Of a stretch of DNA of 64,000 nucleotides, positions 53,989 to 64,000 are shown piece after piece (within the stretch, counting starts at the first letter, position 1; each line of letters opens with the position of its first letter). This DNA is from Closterium sp. Naga37s-1 (Eukaryota > Streptophyta > Zygnematophyceae > Desmidiales > Closteriaceae): assembly GCA_947471745.1 (NCBI GenBank), contig CANJKZ010000537.1, positions 565,501 to 629,500 on the forward strand, given 5' to 3'. The notes below the pieces were generated by a model. It was not told where the DNA came from and made no database searches. It was given only the letters and a program-made list of their open reading frames with translations. A program made the position numbers and the translations under genes.

Positions 53989-54506
53989 GGGCGTGTCCCA
54001 CGAGTTCGTTTACAGTTCATGTTCATGTTTGTTACCCTATTTTGTGATTGTAACCCTCTACTGTATACATGTGCCTTAAATGACGCATGACAATTGACGC
54101 ATTTCCCACGTCGACGTGTTCGTTTTGAACGCGTTTAGAAAGAGAACCTACGTACGTGCGATCACCTCGAACGGGTCCGCGTGAGGGGTTACCGTAAACT
54201 CCGAATTCGCCCAACCCATGGTCTCGCGGAAAAAAACGAACGTCGCCAGGGGTACCGAGTCGCGCCCCAGTACCGAGGGGCATTCGATTCGCAACTGGGG
54301 CGGGTTACCGCTCGCGGATTCTGTCAATTGTGAATCGCATGACGTTTTTTTTTTGGGCGGGACTATGCGTCCGCCTGGTGCAATTCCGTTTTGCTCGATG
54401 CTGACACATTCCGTTTTTTTTCCGTCAGAGTGTACACTCTTTTGCTGACTCGCAGTTTACGTAAAAAATCAGGATTTTCCCCAAAACGAACTCATGGGAC
54501 ACGCCC
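53989..54506. mobile_element. PIF/Harbinger-like MITE M3 (518 bp)
   Basis: Terminal inverted repeats GGGCGTGTCCCACGAGTTCG (left) and GGGCGTGTCCCATGAGTTCG (complement of right), with the match continuing a few bases. Flanked by TTA (53986-53988 and 54507-54509). No transposase-like frame inside. Longer than M1 and M2, sharing only the GGG start and TTA/TAA target preference. Confidence 0.88.
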
Positions 54507-54509
54507 TTA

Positions 54510-55149
54510 AAACGCGACCCACCCTTAGCCTTGATTCCGCGATTTTCTAACTTGTAACACGCCCTAACTGGAGCAATGCATCGTTTCGAACTTTCGGTTC
54601 TCGCAAGGCTGGTTTTCAATCCCCCTTCTCTGGCGCGTTCGTCAGAAACCGTTCCAATACCGCAGTCGAGCTTGGGAATCGGTCACATCGATCGTGTCGC
54701 ACAGAGATGCTTGTCCAAACTGCTCAAGCAACCGCCTTCTCGCCCGATCCGCTGGCACAGTACCATACACGAACCTGGGGTTAGCTGTGAACTAAACTGA
54801 GCCGAACGGGAGCCTACCACCTCGTGGTAACCGAGGCAGCTCATGTTGGGGGAGGAAGGGTCACCACTGTTTTGTTTGTGTGCTGCTGTTGGACAGCCTT
54901 TTTGCATTGCTCCTTTCCCACTAATCTATGCGCCAAGGTCACAGGTCCTGTCACACAGATGAGGAACGCCTGCTTTATTCTTCTTCGTGTACCTTGACCC
55001 TTAGTACGTCGACGATCTTAATCGAAGTACCTGCTTTGCTGGTCGTCGACGTACTCTCGTGCCGTTAGATTTCCGAAAGCATCAACGCCACGTGCGTTCA
55101 GATTTGTGTCTGGGCCATTCGAGCAAGTTTTTTCAGCGCATGACCAACC
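54510..55149. other. Upstream region of the mTERF gene, nothing recognised
   Basis: 640 bp of unique-looking sequence without a supported coding frame or repeat. It must contain the promoter and 5' leader of the mTERF gene. No canonical TATA box was found near the start. Confidence 0.5.
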
Positions 55150-57183
55150 ATGGGACCCGATCGTTGTTTCGCGATATCAGCTAGTCGAGCTGTCGTCACC
55201 ACCAACTCGTCCGCGACAACCATTTCAGCCTCTCTCTCCCTTCTCTCCTCGTCCTCCTCAACCCGACAACCCTGTTCTGCTGCCGCACCCACTGCGTCGC
55301 TCTCCCAACCGACAACTGCCACGTGTTGCAGCGTGCAGCCGGCAGTGAGAGCCGGCTCCCTCTCAGTAGCATCGGGTCTGCACCAGGACGCGCTGCTGCT
55401 GTCTCCGCACCCTTCCGCCAACGCGACTTCATGGGGATCCGCCGTCTTCTCCTTGCCACCGTCAAGGCTTTCCTGCAGATACGCCAGCCGTGCGACGTTC
55501 CGGGGGCAATCGTGTGCAGGTTTTGATTGTTTCAGCGCGTCAGCAGCGTCGTTTCCGAACCGGACTGCTGCTTTGTGGAGCGGATGCCGAACGAAAAGAC
55601 CAGGTTCGCGTAACTCGCGATCTTCAGGGTTTAACGTCTCGTGCCGCACAGCCTTTTTGAATGGCGTTCGGCCTCCTCTGGGATGCTGCCATGTGGATGG
55701 ATCGCCCGCTGTTGCCAGAAAAAAACAGATTCGTTTTAGGGTAGCTGCGACCGCGTCCAACGGTGTTGCCGCGCACCTTCCCCCCTCCTCCCCTCCGTCC
55801 CGCGCTTCCGCTAGTCCCACTTCAGGGGGCGGTGCGCACGCGGAAGGGGGAGCGCGGAAGGGTATAGATGACGGGGGCGCGGGCCTGGGCGGCAGGCGGG
55901 AAGAGGGCTTGAGAGGCGGGGATGTAGACGGAGCAGGCGGGGAGGGAGGGGACGGGGGGTTCACGGGAGTGCTGCGGGAGGTGCAAGAGGGCGATCTGGA
56001 CGTCGTTCTTAGTACTCTAGAGGACCGCTTCGGGGCCGAGATGCGCGGCCTGGGTAGCGCCAGGAGCGATAGCGGCAGCGGCGGCAGCAGCAGTGGCAGC
56101 AGCGCGGCGGAGGCGGCGGCGGCCGCTGTGAAGGCCAACGCGCACGCGCTGCTATCCGTTGGCGCGAAGCGCGGGCAAATAGTCCGCCTGTTCCGCGCGC
56201 AGCCGGAGCTGATCTACCGGGACGTAGGCGCGGCGGCGGCGGACATGGCGGTGCTGCTGTCGTCGTTTAGAATCACGCCCCCCGCTATGCTCAAGGGCAT
56301 CGCGCAATCCGTGGACTGGCTGGGCACGCCCGCGAGCCACGCGCAGTGCGTGCTGCAGTTTCTGGATCGCGATCTGGGAGTCAACAACCTCGCGCGAGTC
56401 ATCTCCGTGTCGCCGCACGTCCTCACGCAGTCCGTCGAAACCCTAAAGGACACCGCCGCCTTCCTCCGCACGGAGCTCCGCCTCGGTGCGGATGTGGGCA
56501 TGGCGCTCGAGCGCAACCCCGCGCTGCTGGGGGGAGTCGGCGGAAGAGTGGTGGCGGACCGGGAATTAAGCGGGGCGGAGGCTGTTGCTGCGGGGGCGGG
56601 TTTGGGGTTTGGGCGGTCGGACGTTTCCGCGAAGCTGGAGGCGCTGCGGCGGTTGCTGAAGCTGCGGAGAGCGATTGATGTGCTTCCGCTCGTCGAGCAC
56701 TTCCCGCCGCTGCTCCTCGCGCCCGCGGGCACCGCGGAATCCACCTACGCGCAGCTGGAGGCGCTCCTAGGCCCCACCAGCGCCGCGCTTGTTGCTAGCG
56801 CGCGCCCGCAGGTTCTTGCGCTGCCCGCGCAGGCGATTCGGGAGCCAATTGTGCAGCTGATTAGGCGGTTCGAGGGGAAAGAGGCGGCGGCTACAGTAAT
56901 TGCGGCGGCGAACCCGTCGCTGCTGCGGCGGAAGTGGGACAAGACGGCGGGGAAGATAGAGTATATCACGGGGGTGATGGGGAGGGATCTGGGGGAGATC
57001 GCGGAATGGCCCGCGGTGCTGTCGTGCAATCTGACGGGGCGTATCAAGAGGCGGTACGAGGCGCTGAGCGGCGTGGGCGGGGGGCGGGGGGAGACGCTGC
57101 GCGCCATGCTGGGGTGCAGCGACCGCGTCTTCGAGCGCCGCTTCCGCGTGGCGCTGCCTGCGTCCGTCAAGGGGAAGAGGTGA
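55150..57183 (+). CDS. mTERF-family organellar nucleic-acid-binding protein
   Basis: 677 residues in one uninterrupted frame, ATG 55150, stop TGA. mTERF proteins bind organellar DNA or RNA and act in transcription, splicing or ribosome biogenesis in plastids and mitochondria (family knowledge). The first 120 residues or so are rich in Ser, Ala, Thr and Arg with few acids, as in plastid or mitochondrial targeting peptides. A low-complexity Gly/Ser/Ala region follows to about residue 325. The C-terminal half has repeated mTERF helices of the type LLSVGAKRGQIVRLFRAQPE, VISVSPHVL and LVEHFPPLLL, ending with the diagnostic DLGEIAEWPAVLSCNLTGRI and KRRYEAL. The N-terminal half is longer than in many family members, so a downstream start or an unrecognised intron is possible. 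Target organelle cannot be decided here. Confidence 0.85.
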   Translation: MGPDRCFAISASRAVVTTNSSATTISASLSLLSSSSSTRQPCSAAAPTASLSQPTTATCCSVQPAVRAGSLSVASGLHQDALLLSPHPSANATSWGSAVFSLPPSRLSCRYASRATFRGQSCAGFDCFSASAASFPNRTAALWSGCRTKRPGSRNSRSSGFNVSCRTAFLNGVRPPLGCCHVDGSPAVARKKQIRFRVAATASNGVAAHLPPSSPPSRASASPTSGGGAHAEGGARKGIDDGGAGLGGRREEGLRGGDVDGAGGEGGDGGFTGVLREVQEGDLDVVLSTLEDRFGAEMRGLGSARSDSGSGGSSSGSSAAEAAAAAVKANAHALLSVGAKRGQIVRLFRAQPELIYRDVGAAAADMAVLLSSFRITPPAMLKGIAQSVDWLGTPASHAQCVLQFLDRDLGVNNLARVISVSPHVLTQSVETLKDTAAFLRTELRLGADVGMALERNPALLGGVGGRVVADRELSGAEAVAAGAGLGFGRSDVSAKLEALRRLLKLRRAIDVLPLVEHFPPLLLAPAGTAESTYAQLEALLGPTSAALVASARPQVLALPAQAIREPIVQLIRRFEGKEAAATVIAAANPSLLRRKWDKTAGKIEYITGVMGRDLGEIAEWPAVLSCNLTGRIKRRYEALSGVGGGRGETLRAMLGCSDRVFERRFRVALPASVKGKR

Positions 57184-60041
57184 GAGCGAGGATCGGGGAG
57201 GGAGATGGGAATTGGTGGTGGGGCGTGCTGAATGAGTGAGGGAGCGGTGGGTGGGGTGAAACGAGTTCGGCAAAGAGTGGTGGAGAGTGGCAGCGCGGAT
57301 TGGTAGGAGGTGCGTCGCTGTTTGTGCGCTTGCATTAAATAGACACGCACAGCTGTTGGTGGTTGAGGGGTTCAGGGCGGCAACAAGCAGTGTAGCCAAA
57401 AGAAGCAGCACTAGAATGGAAGCAGGGGCAATAGGGCGGAGGAAGAGGCTAAGAGGCTGTGGATGGTGGAAAGAAATGGCTGCAGCGGAGTGATCATGCA
57501 AGGGGGTGAGGTAATGGCATGGTCAACAGGCAGGCATGCACAGACTTGGTTTCAGCCTTGGTTTTTGTAGTCAAGGGCGGGAGAAGGTATATGTGCCGCG
57601 AGCATAGCATGATGCATGAGTGCGTGCAAGCACCTCGTATTCGCACTGGATGTGGTTTGCCTGCTGTTGCAACCTGTAGATGTTCCACCTTTTCTGCGGT
57701 TGCCGCAATGCTTCTCGCGAGCTGGTAGCCAATGCCATAATCCTTAACGGTTTCAGCACACAACGTTGGATTAGCTTCTGCAAATGTTACCTTTGTGCTG
57801 GGCTGCTTGATGAATGCTAGCTTGCAGTGGAACAGGCAGCTTGTTGAGTCGATCTATTATGGCAGCATTACGACCTTTGGCATGGCCGTCATAGTCATCT
57901 GTCTGCATGTTCTTGTGAACCCGTGGGCATGTTTGGGCATCCTCTTCCACGCATACAATTCCCACCCTCATACTCTTCCATCTCGTGCCACTCTTCTTTA
58001 GCCAACTGCAGAAGTCTGCATGCATTCATGCTGCATCCACTCCCCACTCCTCTCCCCGCTTTCCCATCCTCCTCTCCTCACTTATCACCGTATGAGGCAT
58101 GCTTGCTGCTGCTCGGGCTACCTCTCACCCCTTGCATTCCCCTGTGCCCTTCCCCTCCTTATTTGTCTCCTTCGCTTGGCGGTGAACCCGCTGCTGGTTG
58201 CAGGGGAAGGAGGCCCAAAGCAGCCGCACCGTCATCATGACACGCATGGGCCTCGCGTGCATGTGGTAGGAGTGCACGCCATTTTGAGTGAAGCACTGCC
58301 ACACATCCTTCTCTCGCTTCCCTCCATCATCAACCCCATCCTGTCTCGCTCCCTCTGTCTCACGCTCTCCCCCCCCTTCCCTGTCTGCCTTTTCATTGCC
58401 ACTTGCAATGTTATCCCTTGAAACAAAGCTCTTCGTGAGCCTAGCTACCCCCATTTCACTTTGCCACTAGTTGTCCAGGAAGCCCACATGACTATTCACA
58501 AGCGGTACCTTCGTTCCTAGAGAGTTGTCCTGTCCTCCATTGCCAACCGTCATTACCTGCCCAAAGCTTTGCATGCGCACTGGCCTTTTGCTGAGGCCGC
58601 TGGTTCTGTCTCTGCATATCTCATAACCCTTGGTTTTCTTGGACTTTAGTTCCAAGACCAAGAGTCAAGTAGTTTGAAGATTGCAAGCCTTGTTAGGGGT
58701 ACCATTTGTTAACACTCACACATGAAGGATTTGCCAAAACATACGGTAACAGTGGCATCATGTAGAGCTGAAGATATTAATGACATTGCAAACGTCTGGG
58801 CTTCTTGTGATCTCAGCCCAACAACCTCCAACAAAATAAATCATCTAATATGCATTCAAGCAAAATAGCGTGGTGTTTCTTATCCAGTTAAAATTGTCTG
58901 CAACTGGTGAAAGTTATATTAAAAGAAATCTGACGACCCCATTAGATGCACGGAGGGATACTGTAGATACGATTTTGTCAATAGTTTTTCTATAACCTCT
59001 CCACCCACCTACATATTTGGGGGATACAGAGACTGCTTTTGTCGATTTCCGAATCTGGTTGGCACACCTGAACCTTGCCAATATCGGATGGTGTGTCGTC
59101 CAGGCTTGTAGCGAGTAGAAGGGTGTACTGTACAGGAATCACAGGTTGCATGTTGAACAGGTCCTGCTTTCTCTCACGTGCAGTGGTTATTCCCCCCCCA
59201 GACCACTCTGCGTTGCCCCGCAGCAACGCCACGCCACGCAAGGCCCGATTCACCCACCTACCCCCAATCGAAGACTGCTCGCCTAATCTACTACACCCAC
59301 TTTCTCACCTATCTCACCGGCGGAAGCACTGGCTACAGTGTTTGGACGTAGCGGGCTGGTGAGATAACTCGGTTGTGGGTAAAGTCGCACGAGGGTTTGA
59401 AACACGCCTTGGGCCGTAAAAAACCATTAACGTTGAATAACCATCCCAACTGCTTTGAAGCACCGTTCCAGAACGTAAAAAACCTTGACTAAACGCCCTG
59501 GGTCAAATTGTCACTATAACGCATGTGATAGGACCTTCTTGGGTCCGGTGCGGTCACACTAAGCGTCTTGGTCAGTATAACATATGCCAGTCTATCGAGA
59601 ATGAGGGTGTACACTCATCCGCTGACACCTCCAGTGACCGTCACCTCCGCTTCCTCCACCTACCCAACCACTTCTCCCATATCTAGGGAGTTGCAGAATC
59701 TCTCTTCCACCTCATTTTGAAGCATCAATCTGACGACGCTTGTCCCCAAACTCGATTCGATTCGTTGTTTCCGCCATGGCGCTTTTCCAAAGCAGTCAAA
59801 GTTGTAGCCTCTGTATACTTTCTTGACCAACGACGGGGCGATTTGTCGTTCTTAGCACAACACATTATATATCAAGGCTACTTTCGAAGCCTTTCCGTGC
59901 TGGTTTGGTTTCACCGTGACGCCTCATGTGGGCACGATCTTTTCCGGCATAGCTTCTCCCGCCCACATTCTATCACCCCTTGCCCAATCGTAGCGGGCTG
60001 GCGCTTTTCGAATCGCGCTAGCCCAACTCGAGTCGATCCCA
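57184..60041. other. No supported gene between mTERF and GT61-like genes
   Basis: About 2.9 kb with short frames lacking domain signatures. A degenerate tandem pair is visible: TAAACGCCCTGGGTCA...CACTATAACGCATG (near 59490) and TAAGCGTCTTGGTCAGTATAACATATG (near 59560). A CT-rich stretch lies at 58020-58400. The 3' UTR of the mTERF gene and the 5' region of the next gene are included here. Confidence 0.5.
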
Positions 60042-63000
60042 ATGAAGCCCCGCAGAAGGGCCACTCAGCGCGCCCCGCGGAAGCAGCCACCCGGCGCGGA
60101 CGGCGCGGGCCGCCGCTGCGGAGGATGCGTACTGTTCATCGTGATCGCGACCATCTGCGTGCTCGTCTGGGCGTCCACCAACCAATCTGGCAGCGCGGGC
60201 GCTGCGCTCATCGAGTCCATTAAACAGCGGCACGCGAGCTTACGAGGAGATGCGCAACCTGCTGGATCCGCGGAGGCGAAGGAGGCGGCAAACGAGGAGT
60301 CGGCATTCGCGTCAACGATCCCGACGTTCTCTCTTTCAGCAGGCAGCGGTTCCGACGACGGGGAGAGCGCGCCTAAAGTAACCGCTGGGGGGGCTGGGGG
60401 AGAGGACCCGGGGGAGGATCGCGAGGGGGAGGGGCAGTTCGGCGTGCCGCGTGATCTGGCGGACGTGAGCTCGATGAAAGAAGGGCGACTGGGCGCCGCG
60501 CGAGACGCGGACGAGGCGAGCGAGAGAGGATCGAGAATGGCGACAGCAGGGGCGCGCATGGGCGCGGGCAGGGGGAACGAGAGGCCCATCACCACGGCTA
60601 CCGATCTCGAGCCGTCCGCCGCCAAGGCCCTCGAGGACGCTGCCGCTGCGGCCGCCGCGGCGGCTGCCGCCAGTGCGGGAGTAGGCGGAGGCGAGGCGGA
60701 GGAGGAAGAAGCGGGAGACGCCGTCACGGCGGTGGTGAAGGGAGCTGGCGCCACCGCAGGTGGCGCGGAAGCGGATGAGGAGAGCGCGGAGGAGGGCAAG
60801 CGCGGAGAGGCGGCTCCGCGGAAGCGGCAGAAGCCGCCGCGAGAGGGGCCGAACGCCAAATGGGGTCCCGTTAACGGGTCGTTCGATATAGATTTAAGAA
60901 AACCCAAGCACCGACCTCTCATGGTGACGTTATCTCGCAAGTCCATGAAGCACGTGTTCCTAGATGCGACACGGTTCGGGAAGGAGGGCGCGGATAAAAT
61001 GGATCCGCCTCTCGAGGTGACGCGTGGCTCTCTGTGCCCGGAGTTCGAGCACTCGTACGAGAATTACCCCGGAATCGCGTCGTGCTGGCACGGGCCGCCG
61101 CTAGAGGACGTGGCGCAGGTGCCCTCGTCGCATCCCGTGAATTGCGGAAGTCTGAACCCGAGCTGCGTGCAGGACATGGACTTCCAGCCGCACGAAAAGT
61201 GGTCCGCGCAGGTGGGTGGCTGCTGCCCGCTTCCCACCACTGCCACTGGAATGCGTTTGTGGTAACACGCACGCAGCAGGCAACGCAACGCTGTCACCGC
61301 TGCACCCAGCGGTCACTGCCCTTCCCCTCTCCACTCGTCGTCATCCCCTCGCTCCTCCCCTTCCCCCCTCTCCCCCTCCCCCCTCTCCGCCTCTCCACCC
61401 GCAGGTGGTGGTGCTGCACAACGTGTACATCAACGTGGCGGGGCAGGTGTTCAACCGCACGCACCTCTTCGACGACAACAGCTGCGCCGCCGACCGCCCC
61501 TTCCACTACGCCGCGGGCGCCGCCACCACCGTGCACCGGTACCGGCACCTGGTGTCGCTGGTGGACTGGTTCGCGTGGAGCCCGCGGTCGTTCCTGCTGG
61601 ACGTGCTGCCGCTCTTCGTCTCCCTCGACGCCGTGCTGCCCGCCATGCGCCGCGTGCCCGTGGCCTTCGGCCACCGCCAGCAGCACGCGCTGAGCCAGGC
61701 GCAGCAGATGAGCGCGTACGGCGCGACGGAGCTGCTGGGCGTGCGCGTGGACAAGCTGAACCCGCACGTGCTCAAAGACGGCGAGCTCTTCTTCGCCGAC
61801 CGCCTCGTGCTCGTACGTCGAGAGGGGTGAAGGGCGCGGTGGGAGGGAGAGCGGGCAAGGAGCGGGGAAGGAAGGGGTTTTATGGGAGGGGTGCTATGGT
61901 GTGGTGGGAAGGGTGGGGGATTGGCATGGAGGGAGTGGGGGAGTGGGGATTGCTGAGGAGCGCGGTAAGTTGAAGGTGAAGGAGGCGTTGCCTGTGTGGA
62001 CACACAGAACAAGAAGAGAAGGAATGTGTCATGCTAGATTTCTTCCACAACGAACCATCACTAGAATCACGCAGGAGAGAGAAAGGGAACCAATTAGATC
62101 AAGGAAAGGCTGATGGACGGTAAGGGGAGGGGAGGCGAGGAGGCATGCCTGTGCATCTGTTCCCTTGTTATGAACTGTTCTGAGGAGAAAACCCTAAACC
62201 CCGATTGAAGCCACTTGATACAACGCCATGTCCTGATGAGTCAATCACTGAGCCCTGGTTAAACCCTTTCAAACCCTGTTCATTTGCTCTGATTGATCCC
62301 TCGCCCTCTCCTCTCCCCTATCCCGTACTTCTCCCATACACATCTTCCCTCATCACACCGCTTCACTAGCAGCGCTGCTACCAGCCCTCTGTTTTCCCGC
62401 CCTGCCCCCTTTGCTGCGCCATCAAACTGCCGTGCTGCACGACTGCTGCCTTGCTCCCCCGCCCGCCCTTCCCATGTCTCCCTCCTAACCTTCTCCCTTC
62501 TCCATCCCCTCTCCTCCGTTCATCCTTATTGTCTCATTTCCTCCTCTCCTCCCATCTCCTCCCTCCTTCCCCCGCCCCATCCACTTCCTCTTCCCCCGCG
62601 CCCAGCCCTTGAGGCAGCGGTGTGGGCGGCCGAGCAAGGCGATGTGGGGGTACCTGCGCGCGCGCCACCTGCTGCCCAAGGCGGGGCTCCCCATGTACCG
62701 CCACGGTGAGCTCCCCGCCCCCTGCCCCCTGCCCATGCTTGTGCTGTAACGAAGAGAGGGGAGAGAGAGAAGGGGGGGGTGGGGTTGGGTTACGGGAACA
62801 GGGATGGGGAGTTGGGGAGAGAGGAAGGGGAGAGTGAGCGAAGGCATGGGAGGAAGGGCTGGGTGTGGGGAGAGAAAGGGTGGATGGTGAGAGGGAGCGG
62901 AAGAGCAGCGTGCTTGGGAGAGCAGTGCGTGCTATGCTATCTGCAGATGAGTAGCGGGTGGCAGGGGGACCAGGGACACGCATGCACACACGAGTCTGCA

Positions 63001-63838
63001 GGTCTGGTGCATTGCCCTCTAAATTTCACGGCACTGATGTTTGACAAGAGCTCACCTAAGTGCGGTTCTGTGAGGTGGTTTGCGTTGTAGTGCGGTTTGT
63101 GTTGTGTAACATCTGTGTGGGTTCCGTTCCGTGGGGTTAAATCGGACAGTTGTGATGCGCACACCCTAATAATCCAGCATCTTACCCAAACCCCGCCGCC
63201 ACATTGCACCTCTGCCACTATTTTCATGCCCTTTTCCCCTTCCCACCCCCCCTCTCTTTCACCCCCGCACTCCCACCCCCTCTCTCTCCCTCCCACTCCC
63301 AACCCTCCACACCCCATGAAAGCCCATTATTTACAATGCGTTTGAAACTTGTCGTGGTCACCTCTCTCTATCACTCACCACCCACCCCTCTCCCCAAACC
63401 CCCACTCATTCATGTTCTCCCACATCTCTTTCCCCTCTTCCACCCGCTTCTCGTCCTGCCAATGAATGTATTCCCCATTCCCCTTTCGCCTCACTTCCCC
63501 CAACCCACCACACCTTCATGCGTCTCTCCCCCCCCTCACGTGCGCACGTGGGCAGACGCGGAGTTCAAAACAACGTACCGCAAGTGGAAGGCGGAGAAGG
63601 TGACGGGCGTGGGGGCGGACTGGGTGGTGGTGCTGGGTGTGCGCGACGAGCGCAAGCCGCTGGTGGAGACGCTGAAGCTGCAGCAGCAGATGCTCAAGTA
63701 TGTGCCGGCGGACCGCATCGTGGTGTACAAGGAGGGGTCGCTGTCGTTCACGGCGCGCAAGGCGCTGCTCAGCCGCGCCAGAGTGCTGGTGGCCGTGCAT
63801 GGGAACATCCTCGCTGACATGGTCTTCATGCCTCCCGG
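60042..63838 (+). CDS. GT61-like type II membrane glycosyltransferase, 3' end beyond window
   Basis: Likely Golgi or ER glycosyltransferase of the GT61 (DUF563) group; acceptor unknown. Exons 60042-61211, 61405-61812, 62606-62705 and 63556-63838 join in phase (0, 0, 1) with GT-AG introns, and the last donor is GTAAGT at 63839. A short basic N-terminus precedes one membrane segment (CVLFIVIATICVLVWA, about residues 28-43), giving type II topology. A disordered Ala/Glu-rich stem runs to about residue 280. The lumenal part has SYENYPGIASCWHG, VVVLHNVYINVAGQVFN, SLVDWFAWSPRSFLLDVLP, the basic CGRPSKAMWGYLR and the family hallmark ARVLVAVHGNILADMVFMPPG (usually VGVHGAGLTN...PPG). At least 653 residues are visible. 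The final exon or exons are missing. Introns of 193, 793 and 850 bp contain no other gene. Confidence 0.78.
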
Positions 63839-64000
63839 TAAGTGTGCCAAAGGGGGGGAGGGGGTGGCTGACAGTGGGAGTGAGTGAGGGGAGGGTTCAA
63901 GACTGAGTGAGTGGAAGGTGTGAGTGTGTGTGAATGGCTGGGGTGTGTGAGGGAGAGTGAATGAGTGGCAGGTGTTGGGGGTGAGTGGGAGAGGGGATGT

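Noticed and set aside
55098-56138. 346-residue minus-strand frame opposite the mTERF gene
   Set aside because: Shadow of a GC-rich coding region; no domain signatures, low-complexity Ala/Pro/Ser composition.

Overview
The window is nuclear DNA from a green-lineage eukaryote. It has spliced genes with GT-AG introns, GC-rich exons, a xylan-type GT8 glucuronosyltransferase relative, a GT61-like glycosyltransferase, a DOMON surface protein and an organellar mTERF protein, all embedded in retrotransposon-rich sequence. The GT8/GUX-like gene and the mTERF protein point to the streptophyte side (land plant or charophyte alga). A zygnematophyte such as Closterium is a guess I cannot confirm. No bacterial operon signals, CRISPR arrays, rRNA or convincing tRNA genes were seen.

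Layout. 1-3.8 kb (minus): most of an eight-exon, uninterrupted Plavaka-like (CACTA-related) transposase running off the left edge, with a minisatellite in one intron. 5.0-11.8 kb (plus): a GUX/PGSIP-type GT8 gene whose second recognised exon is split by a family-A Copia element (A1). Its target-site duplication CGAAT is exact, and removing the element restores the reading frame; a separate 1-nt shift lies further downstream. A1 itself is collapsed internally, with a scrambled junction carrying an inverted copy of a nearby GUX exon. 12.0-14.4 kb (minus): a four-exon secreted or membrane DOMON protein with an unusual Gly/Asp/Tyr-rich and basic tail. 15.7-16.5 kb: decayed retroelement integrase remnant.

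17.0-53.9 kb is a transposon nest. Copia D (plus, short LTR, 3'-truncated) comes first, then Copia C (minus, internally deleted, carrying two MITEs). A Ty3/gypsy chromovirus G follows (LTRs 27249-27595 and 53551-53894). Its gag is split by a putative solo LTR (U), by Copia B (minus, TSD CTTTC) and by Copia A3 (minus, TSD GCTGT). Copia B is in turn split by Copia A2 (plus, TSD CAAGC). Families: A = A1, A2, A3 (819-bp LTRs); B = B, C, D (124-130-bp LTRs). A2 and A3 are both 6,483 bp and near-identical in opposite orientation, forming a very large inverted repeat.

54-64 kb returns to host-like sequence: a 518-bp Harbinger-like MITE, an apparently intronless mTERF-domain gene (plus), about 2.8 kb without a recognisable gene, and a type II membrane GT61-like glycosyltransferase (plus, at least four exons) that continues past the right edge.

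The host genes do not form a pathway block. Two are predicted secretory-pathway glycosyltransferases, one is a secreted or membrane redox/sugar-binding type protein, and one is organellar. Most of the remaining content records sequential transposition. LTR divergence judged by eye gives the order G (oldest), then B, A3 and A2.
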